Part shown: piece after piece, positions 27,753 to 37,804 of the stretch
Position numbering within the stretch: position 1 is the first letter of the stretch
Layout: each line of letters begins with the position of its first letter
From: Paenibacillus tundrae
Lineage (GTDB): Bacteria; Bacillota; Bacilli; Paenibacillales; Paenibacillaceae
Assembly (NCBI RefSeq): GCF_030812775.1
Contig: NZ_JAUSTI010000015.1
Coordinates: 1 to 64,000 of the forward strand
DNA: 64,000 nt
Direction of reading: 5' to 3'
The notes under the pieces: model-generated
Databases searched by the model: none
Told to the model about the DNA's origin: nothing
Seen by the model: the letters and a program-made list of their open reading frames with translations, nothing else
Program-made: the position numbers and the translations under genes

Positions 27753-28946
27753 GTGGCTGGTACACCGCAATACATACGCAATCTGAACGAGAATCTAATT
27801 CTTGATGCCCTGATTGCTCATGGGATGTTGTCTAGAGCGGATATCAGCCGGCAGACCGGACTGAGCAAACCTACGGTATCGTCGGCAGTAGAACATTTAA
27901 TTGCACGAAATCTCGTGTTGGAAACAGGAAGAGCGGAAAATGCACAAGGACGCAAAGCCACGCTCATTCGTTTCAATGAACTAGCCTATTACATCTGCGG
28001 GGTTGATATCGGAGCTACCCGAATTCGCATAGCTCTATCTAACCTGAATGGAGAAATCTTAGATTACCAAACCTATCCGATGTCTATTCAGCAGTCGGAG
28101 CCTGGGCAAGGGGAACAATTACTCCAGACGGTTCAGAAGCACCTGGATGAACTATTGCAGCATAATCATCTGAATTGGAACGAGGTTCAGTGTATAGGGT
28201 TTGGTATTCCTGGTGTTGTTCTGCCTGGCTCCGGAGAGATCAGTCGGATTGTAGACCCTCTAGCTGGGCTAGAACAAGCGTTGTCCCTGGATTCCCTATC
28301 CGCCGCTTTTCCCTGTGAAGTGATCTTGGATAATGACGTCAATCTGGCTGCGTTAGGGGAATACAGGGATGGTGCAGCATCCGATTCAGAACTGTTTGTA
28401 TTTATTTCTCTTGGAGTGGGCACTGGTGCGGGTATTATGGTGAATGGTCAATTATTGCGTGGCATGAGAGGGCTAACTGGAGAAGTAGCAGAGATGATGC
28501 AGGAGGGGCGAAGATTAGAGGACGTTCTGTCTGCTGGTGGTTTGACAGATATGGCCACCAATCTACTGGATGAAGCTCAGCTTCAGCATAACGACCCAAG
28601 GATCATAGAGCTACGTAGTCAACTAACTCCTGAGAAGTTGTTTGAGGCGGCTCGTCTGGGGAACAGTTATGCTGTGGAGGTTATCAAAAAGTACTGTCAG
28701 ATGCTGGCATTAACATTGCGAAATATCAGCGTGCTTCTGGCGCCACATTTAATTGTACTTGGTGGAGGGATCGGAGGTAACGGAGACGTGTTATTGCCTT
28801 ACCTGCAAGAGATAATGAACGAACAATTCCCTGTTCAACCTGAATTAATCTGCTCCAAGCTTGGTGAACGGACAGTTGTGACTGGCGCGGTGCATATTGC
28901 TCTACAGCAAACCATGCTAAAGCTCCAACAAGAGACAGACGAATGA
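27753..28946 (+). CDS. ROK-family transcriptional regulator (XylR/NagC type)
   Basis: 397 residues: an N-terminal winged helix-turn-helix (LSRADISRQTGLSKPTVSSAVEHL) and a C-terminal ROK sugar-kinase-like domain with DIGATRIRIAL and LDNDVNLAALGE. The zinc-binding Cys triad usual in ROK proteins is missing, and the ExGH motif reads EVAE, so it is unlikely to phosphorylate sugars. GTG 27753 follows AAGGAGG by 8 nt; the GTG inside the binding site at 27744 is rejected. A palindrome sits just upstream. The next gene is a ROK kinase, so the two probably respond to the same sugar. Confidence 0.88.
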   Translation: MAGTPQYIRNLNENLILDALIAHGMLSRADISRQTGLSKPTVSSAVEHLIARNLVLETGRAENAQGRKATLIRFNELAYYICGVDIGATRIRIALSNLNGEILDYQTYPMSIQQSEPGQGEQLLQTVQKHLDELLQHNHLNWNEVQCIGFGIPGVVLPGSGEISRIVDPLAGLEQALSLDSLSAAFPCEVILDNDVNLAALGEYRDGAASDSELFVFISLGVGTGAGIMVNGQLLRGMRGLTGEVAEMMQEGRRLEDVLSAGGLTDMATNLLDEAQLQHNDPRIIELRSQLTPEKLFEAARLGNSYAVEVIKKYCQMLALTLRNISVLLAPHLIVLGGGIGGNGDVLLPYLQEIMNEQFPVQPELICSKLGERTVVTGAVHIALQQTMLKLQQETDE

Positions 28947-28982
28947 TGGACTGACAATAAGGACGAGAGGTAGGGACAGAGA

Positions 28983-30065
28983 ATGAATAATTTTAACAGT
29001 AATACTCAAGGGACTAGACCTCAAAAACCTCTTCGCGCAACAGAGCCAGTACGTTCTCATGGTCAAGCTGATGCTTTAGATCGTTGGGTCATGGGAATTG
29101 ATATTGGTGGTACCAAAACATTGATGTTATTGTCATCGGAAAAACCAGGCAGTGAAGTACGGGAGCGGAAGATTCCAACCTCTGCGGCAGAGCAACCGGA
29201 TGCATTCTTTAAGTGGTTATTTGATGAAGTCGCCGAATTTTGTAGGGATAGTGGAATTGAAATAGCTCTGGTAAATGGAATAGGGATGGGCTTTCCAGGC
29301 GTTATCCTCAATGATGAAGGAATTCTTCGCAATGCGCCAGTGTTCCAGTGGGCAGAGGAAGATATCAGACCTGTGATTGCAGCATATTTTAATGGAGATA
29401 TCTATCTCGATAACGATGTAAATATGGCAGCCATGGGAGAATTCGATCGTGGTGCAGCACAGGGTCATCGACACTGTGTGATGGTGACGGTGGGGACAGG
29501 GATCGGTTCGGCGCTTATTCTTAACGGACAATTATATAGTGGACAAGACGGAGCTGCAGGAGAAATTGGACATTTTATTGTTGGAGACGAAGGAATTAAT
29601 AGTCAGTACAAGGCATCTTCAGATACATTTGGTGCGTTCGAGCTAAATACATCAGGTACAGGCATTACGCAACAGGCACGACGTTATTTTACAGATGGAG
29701 CTGGCAATACACACTCGTTACTTCATAGCCTTGCCGATGGAGACATAAGCCAGATTGAGGCTCGGCATGTGTTCAAAGCTGCTGAAGCTGGCGATGTTGC
29801 CGCTCTTGAGATTCTGGAGGTGCCATTACAATATATGGCGAGAGGGCTGGCTAATATTGTCGCACTACTCAATCCATCCATTATTGTCGTTGGAGGCGGT
29901 GTAGCAGCTTCTAATCCTGAGTATTACTTAAATGAGGTACGCAACCGTCTAAGTCGATATACCACATTGGCTACAAAAGTCGTTGTCGCTGAACTTGGCA
30001 ATACGGCAGGGGCCATCGGCGCATTGGCGGCGATCCGCTTGAGATTGCCAAACGGTAAGATGTGA
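28983..30065 (+). CDS. ROK-family sugar kinase
   Basis: 360 residues with a 30-residue polar extension before the ROK core. ATP-site motif MGIDIGGTKTLM, catalytic Asp in LDNDVNMAAMGE, GEIGH sugar-binding motif and NPSIIVVGGGV adenosine motif are all present. The CxCGxxGCxE zinc motif normally after GEIGH is replaced by a Cys-free stretch (SSDTFGAFELNTSGTG aligns to it). Glucose or N-acetyl-hexosamine phosphorylation is possible but the substrate is not deducible. It lies 36 nt after the ROK regulator. Confidence 0.85.
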   Translation: MNNFNSNTQGTRPQKPLRATEPVRSHGQADALDRWVMGIDIGGTKTLMLLSSEKPGSEVRERKIPTSAAEQPDAFFKWLFDEVAEFCRDSGIEIALVNGIGMGFPGVILNDEGILRNAPVFQWAEEDIRPVIAAYFNGDIYLDNDVNMAAMGEFDRGAAQGHRHCVMVTVGTGIGSALILNGQLYSGQDGAAGEIGHFIVGDEGINSQYKASSDTFGAFELNTSGTGITQQARRYFTDGAGNTHSLLHSLADGDISQIEARHVFKAAEAGDVAALEILEVPLQYMARGLANIVALLNPSIIVVGGGVAASNPEYYLNEVRNRLSRYTTLATKVVVAELGNTAGAIGALAAIRLRLPNGKM

Positions 30066-30193
30066 CCCCATTTGAACAGCAAACGGAATGTTATTCTATT
30101 ATTGGAGTGGTCAGATAAGCGTTCTTAGGTTGAACTTATATACAACTTATATAGAAAGAGATGCCATTACAGGATTAAAGGATGGAGATCCGG

Positions 30194-31405
30194 ATGAGAA
30201 GACATATGAAGGCATACACAGAGATAGAAAAAGCCGATTCCAACGAAGCAAGGCATGTATTAATGAAACTGCAGGGTCTATATTTGTTTATGGGACTTGC
30301 TGGAGGGATATTCAATCCCTATATTAATCCGATTTTGGTGGCACAAGGCTTCTCTAGTAAAGAGACCGGATTTATTATGGCGTTTGGCACACTTATATCC
30401 ATAATCCTTCAACCGATATGGGGGATTATGGTAGATAAGTTTAAAAAAACTCGCTTTGTGTTAGTAATAAGTTTGCTAGTTCCTGCGTTGTTAGCGTATT
30501 TCTATAATATTGAAGTGTACATTATATTAATATTGATTTATACTTTATGCACTATATTTCAAGTAACTCAGATCCCTGTTGCTGACTCTTATGCAGTTAC
30601 CGCAGCTAAGGCAGCCAATACTTCCTATGGTATGATTCGATTGTTTGGAAGTTTAGGAACAGGGCTTGGAGGATTTGCAGCCGGGATATATCTCTCCCAA
30701 TTCTCCATTCATATGTTATGGCTGCCCTTTCTAGTATTTAATGTGCTAAGCGCCATTCTGGCCAGCACACTTCCCCGGCAAACCAGTATTTCTTCTTCCT
30801 CGGTGACCTTCTCCGTAGGATTAGCAAGATTGTTGCGTAACCGAACATTCCTTCTATTTTTAATCGGCTGTTTCCTAGTGAATCAAACGCTAACGGCGTT
30901 TAACTCCTTTTTTGTCATATCATTTCAAATGGCAGGTGGATCTGTTGCTATGACAGGCACAGCACTGCTCCTAGCCTCTATAACGAATGTGCCATCCATG
31001 CTTGCTGCTGCATTTATTCTTCGAAAATGGGGACATGAACGAACCATGTTATTGGCTGCAGGCGCGTATATGCTTCGTTGGGGGATACAATGGCTCTGGC
31101 CAACACCCGAAGTAATGATCGGGATTCAAGTATTACATGGGCTATCCTTTGGGTTCTTTTATATCGCAGCCGTTGAATATGTAGCTTCCGTTACAGGACG
31201 GGAAATGCAAGCGACAGGTCAAAGCCTATTTAATATGGTATTCGCAGGACTTGGTGGCATTGTAGGCAACATGTTAAATGGTTATTTATTAGATTCAGGT
31301 GGGCCTTCACTTATGTATTTGGCTTGTACAATCAGCGCTGCGTTGGGAGCATTTATTTTGTTTTTCGTTAGCAGACAGGCCAAGACTCAACAATCGTTGA
31401 ACTAA
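30194..31405 (+). CDS. MFS transporter (LacY/MFS_1-like)
   Basis: About 403 residues with 12 predicted helices; the first helix segment LYLFMGLAGGIFNPYINPIL and the loop GIMVDKFKKTR between helices 2 and 3 match the MFS conserved loop. Similar proteins are sugar:H+ or nucleoside symporters. ATG 30194 has GGATGGAG about 6 nt upstream. It lies in the same orientation as the ROK pair (128 nt apart), so a sugar role for the group is likely. The substrate is unknown. Confidence 0.85.
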   Translation: MRRHMKAYTEIEKADSNEARHVLMKLQGLYLFMGLAGGIFNPYINPILVAQGFSSKETGFIMAFGTLISIILQPIWGIMVDKFKKTRFVLVISLLVPALLAYFYNIEVYIILILIYTLCTIFQVTQIPVADSYAVTAAKAANTSYGMIRLFGSLGTGLGGFAAGIYLSQFSIHMLWLPFLVFNVLSAILASTLPRQTSISSSSVTFSVGLARLLRNRTFLLFLIGCFLVNQTLTAFNSFFVISFQMAGGSVAMTGTALLLASITNVPSMLAAAFILRKWGHERTMLLAAGAYMLRWGIQWLWPTPEVMIGIQVLHGLSFGFFYIAAVEYVASVTGREMQATGQSLFNMVFAGLGGIVGNMLNGYLLDSGGPSLMYLACTISAALGAFILFFVSRQAKTQQSLN

Positions 31406-31501
31406 TTTAGAGGAAGAGAGCTCAACAATGGAGCCAAACCAGCGGTCAGAAGCATGTTCTAATTTTGTAATTACAGCATGAAGTGGAAGGAGAGGATGCT
31501 T

Positions 31502-33742
31502 TTGAAAATACATTTGAAACGGAATTGGTATTCAAAACTGTTATATTCATATTTTCCTATTTTTTTGCTGACAATCTCCGTCTTGATTTTTCTCTCCTTC
31601 CTGATTGTTAATGAACTCTCGCGCAACGAAACGAAAAAAGCTGATCTGATCTCAACTCGTTATATTGTGGATACATTGGAACGCCAACTGGGGGATATCG
31701 AACTTCGTTTACTGGAAGACATCGGCTCGAATAAACTTTATAGTCGCTTTCTAGAAGCGGGTCAAAGGCAACAATCAACACAATTTATTTACGATGCTGC
31801 AAGTGGATTAGCCCAAATGACGGATCAGCAAGATATGATCCAATCCATTTACCTGTATCGCACGTCTGATTCTCAAATTTTGACCTCAAGAGGTTTGGTT
31901 CGTGTGGAGGACTTCGAAGATCGTGCATATATCGAACAATCGTTGAACAGTCGCCAAAATCTGAATTGGAATCTGCCCCGAGATTATAAAGAACGTTCAT
32001 TTGATACGCCAACCCAAGTCATTAGCATGAATAAGTGGTTACCTCTGCCGTGGGGTGGTGAGGGTTTACTCGTTATTTCAGTGAAAATGTATGCCGTGCA
32101 GCGTCAGATTGAAGCCATGACGAATGAACAATTATCTTTTATTCAGATAAAAGATCCCAGTGAGCGTATCATCTATAAGACACATGCAACAGATGGCTCT
32201 GTCGGTGAAGTTCTGAATCGGGTGTCTGCTGACAATCTTGGCATAGTCTTTGAGAGTGGGATTCAATCCGGGCAATTGTATGCTTGGGTATCCTTAATCT
32301 CTTATGTATGGATTGGCATCGGAGTGCTTACGATCGTTGGCGCTATCGCTGGGATTATCTATATTACTCGCCGGAATTATAGACCCATTCAGTTGATGAT
32401 GAACCGAATTCAGGCGTTGCAACCACGCGCAGAAGAAGATGAAGCGACACCTTCGGTTAAGGATGAATTGGCTCTCATTGATCGGGCGTTGGAACATCTT
32501 ATCGCGCAGACGGTAGATTATGAGAAGCAGCACCATGAAAACCTCCTTATTCACCGTAGACAGCTACTCGTCGATCTGATGGAAGGCGAACGAATGGATT
32601 CATTTCGCCAAAGACTGCGTCACCTGAGGCCACTTGATGAACGTTTCATGGAACCTGCAAGCGTTGCTGTATTGATTGCTGAGATGAATAGTGAGGATCT
32701 GTCATCGAATCAGAGTATATTGAAACTCGCAATCATGAATGTCGTGGAGGAGCTTGTACACAACGAGCCCAATTTAGGTGCATGGGCCGAATGGTTTGGC
32801 AATCGTAGACTTGTTGTGGTCATCACCTCGGATGAAAAGGAAGGGTTAGACCGCGAAATGCTAATGGAGCTGGCGAAACAGCTACATATGTGGATCGCGG
32901 AACATTTCCGCATTCGATTCACGTTTGGGATTGGACGCACTGTTACGGGATGGGAGCAGATTACGCAATCGTATACGAGTGCGGACGCAGGCTTACAGCA
33001 TCGACTGACATTGGGGAAAGATGCCATCGTCTTAAGTGAGCAATTGCCAGATCGTGCGGAACTGCAATCCTACAAGTATTTGCAAATGTTGGCTGACATT
33101 GTTCGAGAATTTAGGTTAACCGGTGATGGCTGGCGTGTAAAATTGGACGAAATGTTTATTGCCTTTAGTGAGGAGCAGATCAAGGATAATGAGATTCGAA
33201 TGATGCTTCAGGCTCTAATACAGATGTTATCGCGTGAATTTGGTGATTGGTCTGAACGATTACAGGGCCAGTTTAATGAGGAAGTTCTAGACACGCTGCG
33301 CAGCGAGATTCAGCAGGCAGATACGTTAGTTCATATCCGAGAGATTTTATTAGGCTGGCTGAAAGAGCTCTATCGGAACTATGTATCTGTTCATGAGACG
33401 AAGAGCCATAGAGCGATGATTAATGAGCTGCGAACCTATATTGAAGAACATTTTGATGATCCTGATCTGTCTCTTAAACATCTTAGTGATCGTTTTCAAA
33501 TCTCTGGCAAGTATGCAAGTTATCTGTTCAAAGAAGAATTTGATATGAAATTTGTTGATTTTCTAATGAAGTTGCGAGTTGAAAAGGCATGCCGACTGCT
33601 GACCTCGTCCGATACAACCGTTCAAGATATTGCTCCGCAGGTGGGATATGCAAACGCCATTTCGTTCGGGAGAGTTTTCAAACGGATTACAGGGTTTACT
33701 CCTGGCGATTACCGCAAGCAACATGGTAAACATGAAAGCTAA
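31502..33742 (+). CDS. Membrane-anchored AraC-family regulator with extracellular sensor
   Basis: About 746 residues: helix near 12-35, a ~240-residue extracellular sensor region, second helix near 265-290, a coiled linker, then a C-terminal AraC domain (about residues 645-745) with two HTH motifs (LKHLSDRFQISGKYASYLFKE and VQDIAPQVGYANAISFGRVFK). This YesN/YtdP-type layout typically controls an adjacent sugar ABC importer, as here. TTG 31502 is 9 nt from AAGGAG, while ATG 31496 is only 3 nt away. It ends 450 nt before the importer genes. Confidence 0.87.
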   Translation: MKIHLKRNWYSKLLYSYFPIFLLTISVLIFLSFLIVNELSRNETKKADLISTRYIVDTLERQLGDIELRLLEDIGSNKLYSRFLEAGQRQQSTQFIYDAASGLAQMTDQQDMIQSIYLYRTSDSQILTSRGLVRVEDFEDRAYIEQSLNSRQNLNWNLPRDYKERSFDTPTQVISMNKWLPLPWGGEGLLVISVKMYAVQRQIEAMTNEQLSFIQIKDPSERIIYKTHATDGSVGEVLNRVSADNLGIVFESGIQSGQLYAWVSLISYVWIGIGVLTIVGAIAGIIYITRRNYRPIQLMMNRIQALQPRAEEDEATPSVKDELALIDRALEHLIAQTVDYEKQHHENLLIHRRQLLVDLMEGERMDSFRQRLRHLRPLDERFMEPASVAVLIAEMNSEDLSSNQSILKLAIMNVVEELVHNEPNLGAWAEWFGNRRLVVVITSDEKEGLDREMLMELAKQLHMWIAEHFRIRFTFGIGRTVTGWEQITQSYTSADAGLQHRLTLGKDAIVLSEQLPDRAELQSYKYLQMLADIVREFRLTGDGWRVKLDEMFIAFSEEQIKDNEIRMMLQALIQMLSREFGDWSERLQGQFNEEVLDTLRSEIQQADTLVHIREILLGWLKELYRNYVSVHETKSHRAMINELRTYIEEHFDDPDLSLKHLSDRFQISGKYASYLFKEEFDMKFVDFLMKLRVEKACRLLTSSDTTVQDIAPQVGYANAISFGRVFKRITGFTPGDYRKQHGKHES

Positions 33743-33807
33743 GGTCTTTCCAGGCTATGTTGCTGATACGTTAACGAGGACAGATATGAGATTAAACTTA
33801 AAATAAA

Positions 33808-33836
33808 CCAAGATGTACTTACAATGTACATCTTGG
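33808..33836. promoter_or_regulatory. 11-bp inverted repeat
   Basis: Perfect CCAAGATGTAC/GTACATCTTGG with a 7-nt loop, no T tract. It may be an RNA hairpin ahead of the terminator or a DNA-binding site. Confidence 0.5.
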
Positions 33837-33843
33837 GCAATGG

Positions 33844-33869
33844 AGACCACGGTTAATGGTGGTCTTTTT
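33844..33869 (+). terminator. Terminator after the AraC-type regulator gene
   Basis: Stem AGACCAC/GTGGTCT, 8-nt loop, then TTTTT. Confidence 0.85.
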
Positions 33870-34046
33870 GTATGGAGATAAATCCATTTAGACTAAACCG
33901 AATAGGAAAAGATAATGACTATAATTCGTTAAAACTTACATATTAATAACATCATGAGTTTATTCTTTGAACATATAAGTTACATATAACTCAAGAAAAT
34001 TGTATAATTGCAGGATTTCAGTTTATTTTCGCTATAAACGCATCAT

Positions 34047-34061
34047 TTGGAAGCGTTTGCT
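34047..34061. promoter_or_regulatory. cre box (CcpA site)
   Basis: TTGGAAGCGTTTGCT matches the cre consensus WTGNAANCGNWNNCW at every defined position. It lies about 40 nt after the candidate TATAAT and 150 nt before the importer start, a place where CcpA would block transcription. Confidence 0.7.
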
Positions 34062-34210
34062 TACATTTGAAAATAGTTTATTGTGCTTTTCATAGTTTCG
34101 ATGTAATAATTAGTGACATTCACAGGTGCAACAAACGGGGAGTGGACATCCGAGTTGGCATGTCATTGCTGTGAATCTAATCAGAGTGTGTGCGAAAGGG
34201 GAAAGGTCAG

Positions 34211-35812
34211 ATGAAGTTATTACAAAAACGTTGGGGAAGAAAATCAAGTTCGGTTCTTGCAGTGGTCACCGCATTCTCTCTATTATTATCTGCGTGTTCG
34301 TCAGGAAGTGAATCTGTTTCGTCAACAGGAGGAACAGGCGCGGGGGATAAAACAACGTTAAAAGTAGAAATATTTGACCGGGGTAATACACCTGCAGGTT
34401 ACACCATCTCAGATAGTTATCTAACCCGATTCATTCAAGAGAAGTTCGGCACACCGAATAATATTGATGTTCAATTCGTTCCGGTTCCACGCTCTGAAGA
34501 AGTACAGAAGCTTAATGTTCTGATGGCGAGTGGCTCAGAAGTTCCTGATATTGTATTCACGTACGATTCGGGCACGTTCAATCGTTACGCTCAACAAGGC
34601 GGGCTAACAGAGCTTACCGAACTGATTGATCAGCATGGTACGAATCTGAAGAAGTTACTTGGAGATGAAACGCTGGCTTATGGTCAATATGATGGTCAGC
34701 AGTTCGCCGTTCCAGGCAAACGTCTAGTGTTGGGTAAATACGCATCCTATGTCCGTCAGGACTGGTTAGATAAGTTAGGCTTGCCTGCTCCGCAAACGGC
34801 GGAAGAATTGCACGCTACATTGAAGGCATTCAAAGAAAAAGATCCAGGCAATATGGGGGCAAGTCTGATTCCATTCGGGATGTCCATTGCCTCTGCACAG
34901 TATGAGCCGTTACTCTGGTCTTTCATTGAACCATTGACCGAAGAACAGCGGTATACATTAACCCAACAACTCGGTTCTAATGATTATCCAACACTGTTAC
35001 CTGGTTTCAAAGAAGGTCTTCAATATATGAATACACTCTATAACGAAGGATTAATGAGCAAAGACTTTGGGCTCGACAAAGACAAGAAGAAGCTATGGGA
35101 AGATGTATCGAACGGTAAGGTTGGTTTTTACTCTGAAGATGCAGGGGAAATCTATATCTCTGGCACTTACAAAAACCTGCAAACCAATCAGTCTGATGCT
35201 GTCATGACCCCAATCGATGCATTCCAAAACTCAGAAGGTAAGTTTGCTAAACCGGCATACGCACCCAATGCAATGTATGTCATGATTCCAAAATCAAGTC
35301 AGAACGGGGAAAATGCAATGAAGTATCTGGATTGGATGGCTTCGGGCAACAATCTGTTCGATCTGCAATTCGGTGTTGAAAATGAAAACTATGAACTTGT
35401 TGACGGTGTGCCGTTGATTAAAGACGACGCTTCACCAGAGATCTCCGGTCGGATCTACAATGCAGGTGACATCGCCATTATCGTTAACGGGAAGTACGTT
35501 GGAGACGATAAGAAAAATGAAGAAGCTTATGTTGTTCAGGTGGAATCGAAGTATCGCGATGATATGCGTAAATCAGTAGCGATCTCGAACACCGATACGA
35601 TCCAGCCTGTGCGTTTCCCTAAACCTATTGAAGCTGAAGCGAAGTATGGTAATGGACTAAGAGATAAGTTCCAGGAGTTTATCGTAAAAACAACCATTGC
35701 TAAACCGGCCGATTTTGAAGCGACGTATGAGAATATGATGAAGGATTATATGGCAAGTGGTGGTCAGGCTATTCTGGACGAGCGTACAGCGGCCTACAAC
35801 GAGATGAAATAA
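34211..35812 (+). CDS. Sugar ABC transporter substrate-binding lipoprotein (LplA type)
   Basis: 533 residues with a lipobox LLLSAC and a Gly/Ser-rich linker, followed by a group-1 sugar-binding fold. The length (over 500) and features such as LKKLLGDETLAYGQYDGQQ are those of the LplA family rather than of short maltose-type proteins. It delivers an oligosaccharide or uronide to the two permeases downstream. ATG 34211 follows AAAGGTCAG, with an AAAGGGGAAAGG region upstream. No ATPase gene is in the cluster; such importers share the common MsmX-type ATPase. Confidence 0.9.
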   Translation: MKLLQKRWGRKSSSVLAVVTAFSLLLSACSSGSESVSSTGGTGAGDKTTLKVEIFDRGNTPAGYTISDSYLTRFIQEKFGTPNNIDVQFVPVPRSEEVQKLNVLMASGSEVPDIVFTYDSGTFNRYAQQGGLTELTELIDQHGTNLKKLLGDETLAYGQYDGQQFAVPGKRLVLGKYASYVRQDWLDKLGLPAPQTAEELHATLKAFKEKDPGNMGASLIPFGMSIASAQYEPLLWSFIEPLTEEQRYTLTQQLGSNDYPTLLPGFKEGLQYMNTLYNEGLMSKDFGLDKDKKKLWEDVSNGKVGFYSEDAGEIYISGTYKNLQTNQSDAVMTPIDAFQNSEGKFAKPAYAPNAMYVMIPKSSQNGENAMKYLDWMASGNNLFDLQFGVENENYELVDGVPLIKDDASPEISGRIYNAGDIAIIVNGKYVGDDKKNEEAYVVQVESKYRDDMRKSVAISNTDTIQPVRFPKPIEAEAKYGNGLRDKFQEFIVKTTIAKPADFEATYENMMKDYMASGGQAILDERTAAYNEMK

Positions 35813-35933
35813 TTCGAACGTATTACGACTGAGATATATATTGATGAAGTATGACAGAGACACGAATCTGGAGAGCAGTGATCCCACAAGACACTGACTT
35901 TCCGGAACATGTCTGATATGGGGGGAAGAGTGG

Positions 35934-36836
35934 ATGAAGAATGGTACGTATCTCCGTAGAAACTGGCAATTGTATGCTTTGCTCCTGCTGCCCATGATTT
36001 ACTTCATTATTTTTAAATACGGGCCAATGTATGGAGTGCAGATCGCTTTTAAAGACTTTAACTTCTTTCAGGGTATTGCTGGTAGTGAATGGATTGGACT
36101 AGAAGCATTTCGAGAAGTGTTCCAAAATCAGGATTTCTTCGATGCTCTCCGCAACACCATTATGCTGAACTTTCTAGATCTTATTGTGTCATTCCCGGCA
36201 CCTTTAATATTGGCGATTCTACTCTTCGAACTGAAGAAGGCTTGGTTCAAAAAGATGGCTCAAACGTTGCTGTACATCCCACACTTTATCTCATGGGTTA
36301 TTATCGGAGGGATCGTACTTCAGGTATTCGGCACACAATCCGGGTTCATTAACAATGTACTGATAAGCTTCGGCTTGGATCCGCTGCCGTTCCTGAGTGA
36401 CAAAAACTACTGGCTCTTCACGTACCTGGCGGTTGGGGTATGGCAAAGCGCAGGCTGGGGAACCATTCTCTATCTAGCATCCTTAACGGGAATTAATAGG
36501 GAACTGTTTGAAGCAGCGGAAGTAGATGGTGCAAGTCGTCTGCGCCGAATCTGGCATATCTCACTTCCAGGCATCAAAACAACAATTGTTACCTTGCTCA
36601 TTATCAATGTCGGTAACATGATCTCTATCGGTTTTGATCGTCCCTTCATTATTGGTAACGTTGCTGTACGGGAATATTCGGATGTGCTCAGCACGTTTGT
36701 ATACCGTATTGGACTCCAGTCCGGTCAGGTCACTCTTGCGACTGCGGTAGGTTTGTTCCAAGCCATTGTAGGACTTGTGTTCATCTTAGGAGCTAACTAT
36801 GCATCCAAGAAACTAACGGATGAGAGCATTATGTAA
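35934..36836 (+). CDS. ABC sugar permease (LplB type)
   Basis: 300 residues, six predicted helices. The cytoplasmic EAA loop, which contacts the ATPase, is seen as FEAAEVDGASRLRRIWHISLP. The start LRRNWQLYALLLLPMIYFIIFKYGPMYG is the standard LplB beginning. The ATG 35934 lies 121 nt after the binding-protein stop, after GGGGGGAAGAG. Second gene of the importer. Confidence 0.93.
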   Translation: MKNGTYLRRNWQLYALLLLPMIYFIIFKYGPMYGVQIAFKDFNFFQGIAGSEWIGLEAFREVFQNQDFFDALRNTIMLNFLDLIVSFPAPLILAILLFELKKAWFKKMAQTLLYIPHFISWVIIGGIVLQVFGTQSGFINNVLISFGLDPLPFLSDKNYWLFTYLAVGVWQSAGWGTILYLASLTGINRELFEAAEVDGASRLRRIWHISLPGIKTTIVTLLIINVGNMISIGFDRPFIIGNVAVREYSDVLSTFVYRIGLQSGQVTLATAVGLFQAIVGLVFILGANYASKKLTDESIM

Positions 36837-36903
36837 TTGGTGGAACAGTTGAAATATCTAATTGGTTTTTATAGTTCATTTACTTATAGCTGAAGAGTAA
36901 GGG

Positions 36904-37785
36904 GTGGCAGGCATGTCTGAGAACACAGCCAATCGGATTTTTAACACGGTGAACGTTATTCTTATTATCATTGCGATGGTACTGTGTCTTGCGCCATTCA
37001 TTCACATTATTGCTATCTCACTTAGTTCGAACCGGGCGATCGGTTCAGGGGAGGTTTCATTTTTTCCAAAAGAGTTATCATTTGAAGCTTACGCCAAAGT
37101 GTTTGCCGATACGTCGATGATTCGTTCACTTCTATACACGGTATGGTTAACGGTATTAACCACAGTGCTCAGTATGGTGATGACGATTGCAGCGGCATAC
37201 CCGCTTGCTAAGAGCAGTCTCAAAGGACGGAAATGGTTCATGCTTGTTATCGTCGTTACGATGTTTTTTAGTGGTGGGATTATTCCAGAGTACATTCTGA
37301 TCAAAAACCTTCACTTACTGGATAGCACATGGGGACTTGTTCTTCCGGGTCTGATTAGTCCATTTTATATGATCATCTTGATTACGTTCTTCAAAGGCAT
37401 TCCGGAAAGTTTGGAGGAGGCTGCCCAGATCGATGGAAGTACACATTTTGGAACGCTGTTACGCATTATTTTGCCTTTGTCCTTGCCGGTCATGGCAACC
37501 CTAAGTCTATTCTATGCTGTTGGACGCTGGAACGGTTTCCAAGATGCGCTAATGTATATTACCAAACCTGATCTGTTTCCATTGCAATTAAAAATGTATC
37601 AGATGATCCAGCAAAACCAAATTACTGAATTGATGCAGAACGAAGGCATAGGTTCTGTTAAAGTTCTTCCGGAAAGTCTGAAAGCAGCTAGCGTCATCTT
37701 CTCTACATTACCGATTTTGCTCGTGTACCCTTGGTTGCAACGGTATTTTATTAGTGGAGTTATGGTAGGTGCTGTAAAAGGCTGA
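36904..37785 (+). CDS. ABC sugar permease (YtcP/LplC type)
   Basis: 293 residues, six predicted helices, with an EAA loop LEEAAQIDGSTHFGTLLRIILPLS. It starts at GTG 36904 (GTGGCAGGCATGTCTGAG) or the ATG at 36913; the AAGGGG site 36899-36904 fits the ATG better. Ends in a short tail typical of this subfamily (YFISGVMVGAVKG). It pairs with the upstream permease to form the channel. Confidence 0.92.
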   Translation: MAGMSENTANRIFNTVNVILIIIAMVLCLAPFIHIIAISLSSNRAIGSGEVSFFPKELSFEAYAKVFADTSMIRSLLYTVWLTVLTTVLSMVMTIAAAYPLAKSSLKGRKWFMLVIVVTMFFSGGIIPEYILIKNLHLLDSTWGLVLPGLISPFYMIILITFFKGIPESLEEAAQIDGSTHFGTLLRIILPLSLPVMATLSLFYAVGRWNGFQDALMYITKPDLFPLQLKMYQMIQQNQITELMQNEGIGSVKVLPESLKAASVIFSTLPILLVYPWLQRYFISGVMVGAVKG

Positions 37786-37804
37786 ATTTTGAGGGGGATG
37801 CGCA

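Larger units (their letters stand above)
33743..34210. other. Regulatory intergenic region upstream of the ABC importer
   Basis: 468 nt with, in order: an 11-bp inverted repeat (33808-33836), a terminator (33844-33869), AT-rich DNA with a candidate promoter (-10 TATAAT at 34003-34008), and a cre box at 34047-34061. The frame opening at 34126 is not supported by a binding site. Confidence 0.6.

Noticed and set aside
30134..30153. Direct repeat ACTTATATA twice at an 11-nt step upstream of the MFS gene
   Set aside because: Short and AT-rich; it could be a regulator site but there is no second support.
34126..34311. Small ORF overlapping the importer binding-protein start
   Set aside because: No binding site, different frame from the real gene and no recognisable features.
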